In this document: positions 24,686 through 33,833 of the stretch, one piece after another | Layout of the letters: the number at the start of each line of letters is the position of its first letter | How positions within the stretch are numbered: the stretch's first letter is position 1 | From: Neobacillus rhizophilus | GTDB taxonomy: Bacteria; Bacillota; Bacilli; Bacillales; Cytobacillaceae | Length of the DNA: 64,000 nt | Reading direction: 5' to 3' | Assembly (NCBI RefSeq): GCF_018343535.1 | Contig: NZ_JAGYPF010000006.1 | Location: 186,001 to 250,000, forward strand | The notes under the pieces: generated by a model | What the model saw: only the letters and a program-made list of their open reading frames with translations | What the model was told of the DNA's origin: nothing | Databases searched by the model: none | Program-made: the position numbers and the translations under genes

Positions 24686-25621
24686 CTATTTAAATATTGG
24701 CAATGTAACCACAATCATCAAAAGAAACAGGATGGTGATATAGTTTACGGAGTACAGAAAATTAATCTGGGCCCATTTCAGGTCATCTTTTGTAAAAAAT
24801 CCGCTGATACTCACAATTAGCCAGCCAAGGTTCATCACTGTCGCAATGACAACAAAGGTGAGCCCGAGCGAGCCTAAATAAAACGGCAATGGCAATAGGC
24901 AGGCAATATAGACCACCATCTGCCGCTTCGTCATTTCAAACCCATGTACCACAGGAAGCATCGCTACCTTTGCTGCACGGTATTCCTCGCACTTCTTCAT
25001 CGCAATCGCAAAGGTATGAGGCATTTGGAAAACAAAGATAATCAGAAATAACATAATCGGAACAATATGGGTCCCAGGCTCAATTGCCGTCCAGCCGATT
25101 AGCGGGGTAACAGCACCAGAAACGGCGCCGATCACGGTGTTAAGTGTATACCTCCGTTTGGACCACATCGTATATAAGATGACATAAGTAAACCAGCCTA
25201 CGAAAGCATAAATCACTGCTTCCCATCTTGTAAAAGACAAAAGAATGAAGCCTAGTACTGTGAGGACAATTCCTATTATTAACACGACGTTCAGAGGAAT
25301 ATGCCCTGTTACGGTCGGCCGATGCTTCGTTCTATCCATGACAGTATCGATGTCGACATCATACCAGTTATTGATGACAAGTGCTCCGCCCATGACCAGC
25401 GTACTGCCGATAATGGTCAGCAAAAATACATTCAAGTAATCAGAAAAAGAGGCGCTGGTAAAATAAAGTGCCAGCCAAAACCCAGTAAAGACGGGCAGTA
25501 CATTGGCTATTAAGACAGGTCCCTTAAAAAGAGCTTTTATATCAGCCATAAGGCCGGAACGATTATTTGAAATAGCAGCACTTTTGCCTTTCAGTGCGGA
25601 AGGTATTCCATTTTGACTCAT
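24686..25621 (-). CDS. ctaB: Protoheme IX farnesyltransferase (heme O synthase)
   Basis: 311 residues with about nine membrane helices of the UbiA superfamily. The prenyl-diphosphate binding motifs are NNWYDVDIDTVMDRTKHRP and the later KKCEEYRAA region. It converts heme B to heme O, the precursor of heme A for the oxidase encoded next door. It carries its own terminator and GGAGGG RBS, so it is probably transcribed separately from the coxIIA promoter. Confidence 0.93.
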   Translation of the reverse strand: MSQNGIPSALKGKSAAISNNRSGLMADIKALFKGPVLIANVLPVFTGFWLALYFTSASFSDYLNVFLLTIIGSTLVMGGALVINNWYDVDIDTVMDRTKHRPTVTGHIPLNVVLIIGIVLTVLGFILLSFTRWEAVIYAFVGWFTYVILYTMWSKRRYTLNTVIGAVSGAVTPLIGWTAIEPGTHIVPIMLFLIIFVFQMPHTFAIAMKKCEEYRAAKVAMLPVVHGFEMTKRQMVVYIACLLPLPFYLGSLGLTFVVIATVMNLGWLIVSISGFFTKDDLKWAQINFLYSVNYITILFLLMIVVTLPIFK

Positions 25622-25723
25622 CTTTACAACCCTCCAAAAAAAAATGGTTATTACTATCTACAACTTAAGTACATGATTCCATATTACCATACTTTATCAT
25701 GGAAAACCGTTGTAGAAAAATTG

Positions 25724-25751
25724 GCAAAAAAAAGACGGGGGATGGCCCCCG
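25724..25751 (-). terminator. Terminator of the enoyl-CoA hydratase gene
   Basis: CGGGGG-atgg-CCCCCG perfect stem; minus-strand continuation GTCTTTTTTTT. About 32 bp past the stop codon. Confidence 0.88.
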
Positions 25752-25782
25752 AAACTTATTCATTCTTTTAATTTACTTGTTA

Positions 25783-26571
25783 CTACTCTCCCCGGAAAAC
25801 AGGTTTCCGTTTCTCGGCAAAAGCTTTTACCCCTTCTTGGACGTCTTTTGTTCCAAAACAAACTTTAATTGAAGCTAACTCTTGTTTTAGAATTGTTGTA
25901 AGATCCGAGTCAGGGCTTGCTGCAAGCAATCTTTTGGAAAGGGTCAGCGCAACAGGCGGTCCTTCCGCTAACTCCTTGGCAAAATTCATAACCCTATCAT
26001 GAAATTCTTCGTCTGGGAATATTCCGTTCACCAAACCAATCCGTTCGGCTTCTTCAGGATAGATATCGCGACCCGTAAATATCAATTCCGCTGCTTTCCC
26101 CTGTCCTACCAAACGTGGTAAAAAGTAGGTCATTCCCGCATCCGGATTAAGACCACGGCGAATATATCCAGCAGTTACCCTTGCACTAGCAGACATAAAA
26201 CGCAGGTCACAGGCAAGAGCCAGAGCGAGTCCTGCACCAGCTGCAATTCCGTTAATCGCGGCGATGACAGGTTTATCACAATGAACGATTCCTAACGCCT
26301 GATGACCAACCCAACCCAAGTCATCTAATTTTTCATGGCGGGAAAAAGTGGATCTATCTCTCTTGGCATAGTCAGACAGGTCAAGACCCGCACAAAAACC
26401 ACGTCCACTCCCAGTTATCACAATGACTCGAACTTCATCGTCAGCAGATGCCTCTGCAATAGCCTGAATAATCTCAGCACTAAGTTTATCATTGACAGCA
26501 TTGAGACGCTCTGGCCTGTTTAGTGTTAAGGTGCGAACCCCATTCTGTTTTTCTACTAAAATATGTTCCAT
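25783..26571 (-). CDS. Enoyl-CoA hydratase/isomerase (crotonase) family protein
   Basis: 262 residues. The oxyanion-hole segments are present: GFCAGLDLSDY and INGIAAGAGLALALACDLRF. At the usual hydratase position TAGYIRRGLNPDAGMTYFLPRL carries an aspartate as in PaaG-type isomerases, rather than a clear pair of glutamates, so isomerase or ring-related activity is possible besides simple hydration. RBS GGAGGG seven bases before ATG 26571. It is monocistronic. A perfect 8-bp inverted repeat lies immediately upstream of the RBS. Confidence 0.85.
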   Translation of the reverse strand: MEHILVEKQNGVRTLTLNRPERLNAVNDKLSAEIIQAIAEASADDEVRVIVITGSGRGFCAGLDLSDYAKRDRSTFSRHEKLDDLGWVGHQALGIVHCDKPVIAAINGIAAGAGLALALACDLRFMSASARVTAGYIRRGLNPDAGMTYFLPRLVGQGKAAELIFTGRDIYPEEAERIGLVNGIFPDEEFHDRVMNFAKELAEGPPVALTLSKRLLAASPDSDLTTILKQELASIKVCFGTKDVQEGVKAFAEKRKPVFRGE

Positions 26572-26584
26572 TATTTCCCTCCTA

Positions 26585-26601
26585 TTAAACTATTAGTTTA
26601 A
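26585..26601. promoter_or_regulatory. Inverted repeat TTAAACTA-T-TAGTTTAA upstream of the crotonase gene
   Basis: Perfect 8-bp arms around one base, 14 bp before the start codon. A size and place typical of a TetR- or MarR-type operator; no such regulator gene is nearby. Confidence 0.4.
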
Positions 26602-26682
26602 ATTTTCCGACTAATGAAAACATAGCATATCCCTGATGATTTGTACATGAGAGTGACTTATTTTGGAAAAATATACAAAACG

Positions 26683-28761
26683 TTATTCCAACGAAACCCT
26701 CACAACATCATCTAAATATCTCGTAGTGCTATACCCATAAATCTCCAGCCTTTTAGGGATCACTTTGTCCCCAGGGTTGTTACCGTGTAACCTCATTCTT
26801 TGAACTGTAAAAGAATTACGGGGCTGTTCGATTTCTTCATATGCGACAGGGATTTCATTCATACCGTATTCTTTCCCATTTTTATCAACGAGCACTCCTT
26901 CTGAATCCATCTCCATTGAACTAATTTCATTTTCATCCTTACCCACAATATTGAAGTTAAGCGACTCATATGCCCGATTCTTAATTTCATGATTGCTTAT
27001 CACAACATTGGTAGGCTCTCCAACTTCTACCTGGTCGATGGAGATTGTACTGCCTGCATACTCAAAGGTTTGAGGATATTCCTTAGCAGCATCCAGTAAT
27101 TCAATGGTTTTGTGGTCTTCAAACGTTAAAAGAACAGATTTGAATTGAACGTTGATCTCTTTAGGTTTTTCTCCAAAAAGCGGGTTAAAATATGTTTGAA
27201 AAGTAGTCCAATTCATATCTTGGTGTAAATCCAAATAATTGCTGCCATACATATCAGCTTTCATTTTTTTATCGTTCACTTCTAGATTGTCAAAATTAAG
27301 AAGATCTATCCGTTTTTCTGGCTGTTCATTATTAATAGCATATTGCAGAATGGTAGCTGTTGGAGCAATCGTTAGTTTATCAAATCGAATTGGGATCCCC
27401 TCGATGTCTGTTTCTTCATTCAGCGCATATTCGGTAGATGGCTGTTTTGTAACAGGAATCTCGAAGTTCCACTCCCCAGTTTTATTCTCCATGTTCCCGT
27501 AAGGCCTAAAACTATTCTGACCAGAGGAATCACGAATCAATTTCTGAAGCTTAGTGATCTTGAGTTTGATTGTCCCGTTATCCGATGTTAGTGGCAGCAG
27601 ACTAATCTTCCCACGATACACGTTCTTTTCTTTATTATTTTCCGCCGATTTAAGGTCAGGAGGATAATACCTTGGATATGTTTCACGGCTCATGATGTCA
27701 TGTTCGTTCTCTACAAAAAAACCTTCATTATAATCCATCACATATTGATTGTTTTCTTCTGTATCTTCTATTTCATAAAGGATAAGCGTTTGAACATCAT
27801 CAGCAATCGCGCTCTTGATCTTAATTTTCACCCCCGCGCTCTCCGCTTCCAGGTTCAGCCTTTCACCTAGGCCCTGTTGCAGTACGGCACGCAACTCTTG
27901 ATCTTCTTCTGTTAATGTATAGTATAGGTTGGTAAAAGACCCTGTAAAAACTTCTATACCCATTAATAATGCTAAAACACTTGCAAAAACAATGCCCATT
28001 CTTTTACGTTTCTTATTCTTCTGTTGTCTTTGCTTTTCCCTTTCTGCCAGCCTAGCTTTGACGTTCTCCATGAATTCAGATGGCACACGGAAATCCTTCA
28101 TCCTTTCAGTAAGATTTACCATGGTTAACATGACATCCTGAAAGGTACCCAAATCCTCCTGACAGTCTTGGCAATGATAAATATGTACCTCGAAATCAAT
28201 CTTTTTCGATCGCTCCAGCGTTCTTTCCAAGTAATCGATGTAATTTTTATGATACTCCTTACAGCCATTAAAGACAGATCCGTACCCCAATTCTTTTCTA
28301 AGTGACTGGATACCAGAAAACAAAAGCTCTTTCATCTTATCCACTGAGACTTGGAGAAGATGTGCCGCATTTTCCCGGGAGATTCCTTTTACATATGTAA
28401 GGACCACCGCTTCTTTCTCATCCTCTTTCAACTGATCAAACGCTTTAAATAATTCCTGACGTGGTTCACTTTCCTCTGAGTCTTGTAAACTTCTATCTTT
28501 AGAAAGTTCTCGGCAGGTATGTATAAAAATGGATGTAACCCCCGTTTCGTAAGTTGTTTCACTTTTAAAACGAGGTAATTCCTTGTGCACTTTGATAATG
28601 GACCGGTAAAAAAGTTCTTCCATTTGCTGCTGAGTCCTAAGATAAGACCAGCCCAGAGTATAGAACGATTGTTTATGTTGGTCGAACCAATCAACGATGG
28701 ATTCCGGGCTTTTTTCCCTTATTGTAGTGATAGATAAGGGATCTATTTTTGCTGGGATCAT
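26683..28761 (-). CDS. Sigma-70-like/anti-sigma fusion membrane protein with DUF4179-type ectodomain
   Basis: 692 residues from ATG 28761 (AAGGGGGG nine bases upstream). Order: an ECF sigma region 2-like segment (about 20-90) with WSYLRTQQQMEELFYR; a region 4-like helix-turn-helix (about 105-160) with KEAVVLTYVKGISRENAAHLL; a zinc-finger anti-sigma motif H193-x3-C197-x2-C200; one membrane helix (about 256-274); and a large extracellular part resembling DUF4179/DUF5643 domains. ECF sigma and cognate anti-sigma are normally two adjacent genes. Here both are in one chain tethered to the membrane. Whether the sigma part still recruits polymerase is unknown. Confidence 0.75.
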   Translation of the reverse strand: MIPAKIDPLSITTIREKSPESIVDWFDQHKQSFYTLGWSYLRTQQQMEELFYRSIIKVHKELPRFKSETTYETGVTSIFIHTCRELSKDRSLQDSEESEPRQELFKAFDQLKEDEKEAVVLTYVKGISRENAAHLLQVSVDKMKELLFSGIQSLRKELGYGSVFNGCKEYHKNYIDYLERTLERSKKIDFEVHIYHCQDCQEDLGTFQDVMLTMVNLTERMKDFRVPSEFMENVKARLAEREKQRQQKNKKRKRMGIVFASVLALLMGIEVFTGSFTNLYYTLTEEDQELRAVLQQGLGERLNLEAESAGVKIKIKSAIADDVQTLILYEIEDTEENNQYVMDYNEGFFVENEHDIMSRETYPRYYPPDLKSAENNKEKNVYRGKISLLPLTSDNGTIKLKITKLQKLIRDSSGQNSFRPYGNMENKTGEWNFEIPVTKQPSTEYALNEETDIEGIPIRFDKLTIAPTATILQYAINNEQPEKRIDLLNFDNLEVNDKKMKADMYGSNYLDLHQDMNWTTFQTYFNPLFGEKPKEINVQFKSVLLTFEDHKTIELLDAAKEYPQTFEYAGSTISIDQVEVGEPTNVVISNHEIKNRAYESLNFNIVGKDENEISSMEMDSEGVLVDKNGKEYGMNEIPVAYEEIEQPRNSFTVQRMRLHGNNPGDKVIPKRLEIYGYSTTRYLDDVVRVSLE

Positions 28762-28866
28762 AAACGTATTCCCCCCTTTAACATTCTCTATATAACTAAT
28801 GATATAAGGAGAACACGTTGTTAGCAATATCTGTAGATAATACTAGAACTTCCCAGCTTAGATATT

Positions 28867-29331
28867 TTAATATTCACCTTTAATTACAAAAAATGAGCCA
28901 CGAATTGTTCCAGCTAGTTTAGACTTCTGCCTTGCAAACTTAAACTTTCCTTCTAACTCCTTTGGTACTTCCATCCCCTCAGAAAGCTTAAAACCAACGG
29001 CCCGCTTCTTAGGATTATCAACTGTATACAGGACGTTGACCGAAAGACCGTCCTCATAAAAGACGTACGTCCAATCGATATTTTCCACTTGAAAACGCGA
29101 CGTCTCTAGAGGTTTAGCCGCAAACTCAATATCACGTTCTTCTTTCAAAATTCGGTTCACATAATCAAGGGTTTTCCCACTTTCGCCAGCTGGTACAACC
29201 GTAAATTCATGCTTGTATTTGTTCATAAAGTAACGAGCTTCATGAGCACGTAAACCAGCAAGCGCTTCTGCTGCCGGTGAAGACTCTAAGCCAACCGTAG
29301 AAACATTTTTAAAATCAACGATATAGGACAT
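28867..29331 (-). CDS. Conserved protein of unknown function
   Basis: 154 residues, soluble, mixed alpha/beta, no signal peptide or membrane helix. It starts MSYIVDFKNVSTVGLES and ends with a basic segment and GSFFVIKGEY. I do not recognise a characterised family, though the sequence looks strongly conserved in style. Two start codons compete: an ATG three codons upstream is only two bases from GGAGAG, whereas ATG 29331 has GGAG at eight bases and is chosen. It lies about 100 bp upstream of the sigma/anti-sigma gene on the same strand; a joint role is possible but unproven. Confidence 0.7.
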   Translation of the reverse strand: MSYIVDFKNVSTVGLESSPAAEALAGLRAHEARYFMNKYKHEFTVVPAGESGKTLDYVNRILKEERDIEFAAKPLETSRFQVENIDWTYVFYEDGLSVNVLYTVDNPKKRAVGFKLSEGMEVPKELEGKFKFARQKSKLAGTIRGSFFVIKGEY

Positions 29332-29601
29332 TTCCATCTCTCCTTTATTCTCTTTATTTCCTAACAACAGGATACCACATTTCACCAAAAGCTAATCCGT
29401 TTCACTGCCATATCTCAACTTTTGCAACTAACTAGTGCAGTTAATGGGAAAATTGGCGCTTCAAGGTTTAACGTAAAAAGATAGCCGGCAGCTTAAAAAT
29501 GCTCAGTCTATCCTTTTCATAAACCTTTATTTAAACTTTAAAAACGCTCGGCCTTTTGTTCTGCGGTTACCACTTCTTCATTAGCGTTACCTGCAAACAG
29601 G

Positions 29602-30933
29602 CTATTTTCCCTCCATTGCTTTTAGAGCCCTTTTTTTAAATCCGCATTCTTCCATGGCGGTTGTAAGCTCTGCTCTTAATTTCGTTGCATCAAAATTTAC
29701 TAATTGTTTTTCTGCCACAACTTGCTTTCCATCAATGAATACATCTCTTACATTTCCGGAATTTGCAGAGTACACCAAAGCACTGTACGGATCAAAAATA
29801 GGAAACATATTGACTGAATCGACTTCCACTAGAATGAAGTCAGCTTGTTTTCCCGCCTCAATCGAGCCAATTTTGTCCTCCATACCTAAAACCCTCGCTC
29901 CCCCGATGGTCGCTAACTTCACAATCTCTTCAGCTGGGAAGGCACTGCGATCATGTAAAGAAGTTTTATGGAAATTTGCAAACAAGCGCATTTGGCTGAA
30001 TAAATCGAGCGTATTCCCACTGCTTGGGCCATCTGTTCCCAGCCCAACTGTCACACCCGCAGACAATAAATCCTGGACACGGGCCACTCCTTTAGCGGAT
30101 TTCGTATTGGCGCCGATACAATGAGCAACCTTTACATCATACCTCTTCAGCAATTCAATATCATGATCAGACAAATGAATACAGTGGGCAGCTACCAGCC
30201 TTGAGCTTAGCACACCAATCTCTTCTAAGAATTCAATCGGCGTTTGATTGCGTTCTTTACGATACTTCTCCATTTCAAAATCCATTTCACTAACATGCAT
30301 CATCCACGGCACATCGTACCTTTGGGACAAAGTGTCCGCTTGCTGGAGCACTTCGATGGTGTTCGTGTAAGGTGCATGCGGTGCTACCGTTGCCCGAATC
30401 CTGCTATTTCCATGCCATCTTGGCAGAAACCCTTCGGCGTATTTCAATCCGCCCATTGGCTCCGGCACATCGACCGTTACGGAGTCAATGACTGTTTCAG
30501 CCAAAAGGCCGCGGCTATGCATTTCTTCTGCGGCTTCTGCCAATTGCTGCTCAAAATAATACATATCAAAGAAGGTTGTCACACCGGCAAGCTGCATTTC
30601 AGCAATGGCATATTTTCCGCTGGTATAGGCAAGCTGTTCATTCATACATTCGTTTTCTAATGGAAATAAGAAGCGGCGGAGCCGGTCAGGATAGTCATCA
30701 CCTAAAGAACGAAACGGGATCATCCCGATGTGAGTATGCGTATTGACCATACCCGGCAGCAAAATCGCCCCTCTGGCATCAATGCATTGGTTAAAGGTCA
30801 TCTTCTTTGGGAGCAAATCCATTGGACCGGCTTCTACAATTTTACCATCGTCTACTATTAAATAGCCGGCTTGAAACTGCTCCATTTTTTCATTCATCGT
30901 CAATATCCAGGCGTTTTTAATGAGTAAATTCAA
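29602..30933 (-). CDS. Amidohydrolase of the chlorohydrolase/SAH-deaminase subgroup
   Basis: 443 residues. A metal-dependent TIM-barrel hydrolase with NTHTHIGM (HxH ligands), HVSEMDFEME, the AAHCIHLSD histidine and LGTDGPSSGNTLD. This subgroup deaminates purine-type rings (S-adenosylhomocysteine, methylthioadenosine, guanine, 8-oxoguanine) or dechlorinates triazines. Its partnership with adenine deaminase in a PurR-box operon favours a purine-type substrate. It starts with TTG in a 4-base TTGA overlap with the stop of ade, after GGAGGGTGAGG. Confidence 0.85.
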   Translation of the reverse strand: MNLLIKNAWILTMNEKMEQFQAGYLIVDDGKIVEAGPMDLLPKKMTFNQCIDARGAILLPGMVNTHTHIGMIPFRSLGDDYPDRLRRFLFPLENECMNEQLAYTSGKYAIAEMQLAGVTTFFDMYYFEQQLAEAAEEMHSRGLLAETVIDSVTVDVPEPMGGLKYAEGFLPRWHGNSRIRATVAPHAPYTNTIEVLQQADTLSQRYDVPWMMHVSEMDFEMEKYRKERNQTPIEFLEEIGVLSSRLVAAHCIHLSDHDIELLKRYDVKVAHCIGANTKSAKGVARVQDLLSAGVTVGLGTDGPSSGNTLDLFSQMRLFANFHKTSLHDRSAFPAEEIVKLATIGGARVLGMEDKIGSIEAGKQADFILVEVDSVNMFPIFDPYSALVYSANSGNVRDVFIDGKQVVAEKQLVNFDATKLRAELTTAMEECGFKKRALKAMEGK

Positions 30934-32642
30934 ACTTCCTCACCCTCCACCAATGGGATCATCATTTGCGAACGTACATTCATCATCCCTTTGTCGGTAA
31001 TTTTGATTGCAGGTGAAACCGGCAAAGATAAAGTTGAAAAAGACATAATCTCATTACTGTTGCGATAGCCTAACTTAATCATCGCTTGGCGTACTTCTTT
31101 TAATTGCTTGCCTAGTTCTTGAATCGGTGCATCGCTGATAATCCCGCCGACTGGCAATGGACATACGGCTTGCACCTGTCCCGCTTGTGTCACGACGTAT
31201 CCGCCTTGCATGTCCAATAATTGTTTCTGTGCTGCAAGTATATCTGCCGCACTCGTCCCCATTACCATCAAATTATGATGATCATGTGCCCAAGTAGTGG
31301 CTACAGCTCCTTTTTCAGATAATGCATTCTCAACAAACCCATAGGCGATGTCCCCTGTTTTCCCATATCGTTCCATCACTACAATTAAGGCCAGCCCGCT
31401 ATTCTCCCAATCTAAATAACCATCTGTAACGGCCATCTCCCGCTGTACATGTTCAGTAAAGGTACCCACTTCGGAAATTTGCATCACGTTGACGACAGCA
31501 TTTTCAGCCGAATTCACTTTGATTCGCAAATCCTCTGAAGTTAGTGCCCGGCATTGTATCGATTGATAGAAGTGATCAGGAAAAGCAGGTTTCACAGCCG
31601 GATACTTTATCGCATTTCCCCGCTCGTGTACCAATTTTCCATCCTTATAAACTGCCGCTATATCCAGGCGTTCTACATTATCTATTAATAGAAAATCAGC
31701 TTTAAATCCCGGGACAATGGCGCCGCGGTCCTGGAATCCCATCCGTCTTGCAGGGGTATAGGTAGCACAGTATAGCGCCTGTTCCGCCGGCATGCCGCAT
31801 GAAATGGCTAAACGTACGTTTGCATCCAAATGTCCTTCAAGCAAGTCGTCCGCCATCACATCATCTGTAATGATTGCCATATATTCATAGAATTGATTTT
31901 CCACAATAACACGCATATTTTCCGGCGTTATTGATTTCTTTTGAAACTCTAAAAACATCCCGCCGGTGATTTTCTCATAAATCGATTGGGGCGACTGATG
32001 GGTGTGGTCAGCGGTAATGCCCGCATATAAAAATTTGGCCAATTCCAATTCCGAAACACGCGGCACATGTCCTTCCAAAGGCATAGATGGCCTCTCGGTT
32101 TGAACAACAAGTAAAATCTGCCGGATCAAGGAATCCTGGTGATTGACAATGCCGTTGAAGTCCATCGCTTCCCCTAAAGCAATTACTTTGGGATGCCTGA
32201 GGAGCTGCTTCACTTCTTCAACACCAATATAACCGCCTGTCGTTTCCAGCTCTGGGGTCGTCGAAGGAACAGAGGAAGGAATCGCATAGAATATATCCAT
32301 TACACTTGGCTGAAAAAAAAACGCCTCCAACCCTTCCATACCAAACACATTGGCGATCTCATGAGCATCAGCTACAACTGTTGTCACTCCATGGGTTAGG
32401 ACAGCCTCTGAAAAAATGGCAGGGGACGTCATAGAGCTTTCAATATGCATATGAATATCCATTAAACCCGGGACCAAATATTGACCTCTTGCATCGACTA
32501 CTTCACAGGCCTGTAAATTCTCCACCTCGTCAGCTGTTACATAGTAAAATTTATCTTCAACAATGTACACATTTTTCTGCTCAAACTTTTTCGTAAACGT
32601 GTTAAAAACCTGTCCATTTATAATGACTAAGTCAGCTTTCAT
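30930..32642 (-). CDS. ade: Adenine deaminase
   Basis: 570 residues, the bacterial Ade family length. The metal site includes GLMDIHMHIESSM, VVADAHEIANV and ADHTHQSP; the C-terminal domain has GTSAADILAA and LPVGGIISD, typical of Ade/YerA proteins. It converts adenine to hypoxanthine and ammonia. It follows the substrate-binding protein gene by 77 bp and overlaps the second amidohydrolase by 4 bp, which places it in the importer operon. Confidence 0.9.
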   Translation of the reverse strand: MKADLVIINGQVFNTFTKKFEQKNVYIVEDKFYYVTADEVENLQACEVVDARGQYLVPGLMDIHMHIESSMTSPAIFSEAVLTHGVTTVVADAHEIANVFGMEGLEAFFFQPSVMDIFYAIPSSVPSTTPELETTGGYIGVEEVKQLLRHPKVIALGEAMDFNGIVNHQDSLIRQILLVVQTERPSMPLEGHVPRVSELELAKFLYAGITADHTHQSPQSIYEKITGGMFLEFQKKSITPENMRVIVENQFYEYMAIITDDVMADDLLEGHLDANVRLAISCGMPAEQALYCATYTPARRMGFQDRGAIVPGFKADFLLIDNVERLDIAAVYKDGKLVHERGNAIKYPAVKPAFPDHFYQSIQCRALTSEDLRIKVNSAENAVVNVMQISEVGTFTEHVQREMAVTDGYLDWENSGLALIVVMERYGKTGDIAYGFVENALSEKGAVATTWAHDHHNLMVMGTSAADILAAQKQLLDMQGGYVVTQAGQVQAVCPLPVGGIISDAPIQELGKQLKEVRQAMIKLGYRNSNEIMSFSTLSLPVSPAIKITDKGMMNVRSQMMIPLVEGEEV

Positions 32643-32677
32643 TTCCCATTCCCTCCTTTAGATAAACCGTTAAAGAG

Positions 32678-32707
32678 AAAAGGGCCAAGATGATCCTCAG
32701 CCCTTTT
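32678..32707 (-). other. Intra-operon hairpin between binding-protein and ade genes
   Basis: AAAAGGGC and GCCCTTTT form a perfect 8-bp stem with a 14-base loop, followed on the minus strand by CTCTTTAAC. The T-run is weak, so it is probably a partial terminator that favours expression of the binding protein over the enzymes. Confidence 0.6.
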
Positions 32708-32719
32708 CCTTAACTGTAA

Positions 32720-33778
32720 CTATTTGTTCAAAATTCTATTCCACTGATTGATCCAAGATTCAAGGTTCTTATTGACTAATAGTGAATCCACTTTCTTTGT
32801 ACGAGCTGCCACATCACCATATGTTTTATTTTTTGCTGTTTCTTCGTTTAGCTCAACCTTTTTATTGGTTGGTGCTTCATTTAGAGATACGGCAGTTTTT
32901 TCTTGAACTTCCTGGCTTAATCTCCAGTTGATATACTTATAAGCTAAATCTTTATTTTTAGAATTTTTGTTGATATTGATAGTGTTAAAGTTGGCGTAAG
33001 TCCCAGATTGCGGTACAACATAAGCGACATCCGGATTGGATTCGGTAATCATCGGAACAGCAAAGTCGCCGACAACCGCTGCTGTGATTTCTCCTGACTG
33101 GAACATGTTGGCTAAATCGGATGATTTGCTATACGTTTTTACCACGTTTGGTGCTATATCAGTGATTCCTTTAAACGCTGCCTTACCATTATCCTTTGAA
33201 ATCTCAGTATTTACGTGATTACTTCCTAAATAAAGCATGGCCGGACCAAAGGTGGTCGCAATGTCTGGAATGGAAATTTTCCCTTTCAAAGAGGAATCCC
33301 ATAAATCATTCCATTCTTTGATTTCTTTCCCTGCTGTCTTCTTATTATAGACAATTCCGATGCTGTTTAACGTGTAGGCTGGGCCAGAACCATCCGCAGC
33401 TAATTCTTTTGCACTATCGATTAAGTTGTCCATATTTGGGACCTTGGAGCTGTCTACTTTTTCAAATAAACCTGCTGCTACACCTTCAGCCGCATTGGAT
33501 TGGGACAATTCGATTACATCAACCGTTGAGTTTGGATTGCTTTTAAGCTTTGTTAAACGCTCAGAGCTTGTACCTGTTTCTAACACAATGTCTACATTGT
33601 ATTTTTTCTCAAAGGGTTTGAAGACATCTTCCTGCATTTTATCTTCTTCTAAGCCAAAGGTTGAGATAACCAATGTTTTTGGTTTTTCCTTGCTTGCAGT
33701 GCTGCCTCCGCCGCCGCATGCAGCCAGTACACTAGCAGCTGCAAGAGTTAAGCCTACTAAACCAATTGTCTTTTTCAT
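32720..33778 (-). CDS. ABC transporter substrate-binding lipoprotein (PotD-like)
   Basis: 352 residues. A lipoprotein signal with lipobox VLAAC (cysteine 21) anchors it outside the membrane. The mature domain resembles iron- and polyamine-type binding proteins of the PotD/FutA group. It is the fourth gene of the six-gene operon. The gene content (two purine-type deaminases downstream and a PurR box upstream) suggests that the ligand is a purine base or a derivative rather than a polyamine. Confidence 0.85.
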   Translation of the reverse strand: MKKTIGLVGLTLAAASVLAACGGGGSTASKEKPKTLVISTFGLEEDKMQEDVFKPFEKKYNVDIVLETGTSSERLTKLKSNPNSTVDVIELSQSNAAEGVAAGLFEKVDSSKVPNMDNLIDSAKELAADGSGPAYTLNSIGIVYNKKTAGKEIKEWNDLWDSSLKGKISIPDIATTFGPAMLYLGSNHVNTEISKDNGKAAFKGITDIAPNVVKTYSKSSDLANMFQSGEITAAVVGDFAVPMITESNPDVAYVVPQSGTYANFNTININKNSKNKDLAYKYINWRLSQEVQEKTAVSLNEAPTNKKVELNEETAKNKTYGDVAARTKKVDSLLVNKNLESWINQWNRILNK

Positions 33779-33833
33779 TTTTCATGTCCCCTTTTCTTAG
33801 ATGTAAGTTTTTATTAATAAATTTATTTGCCTA

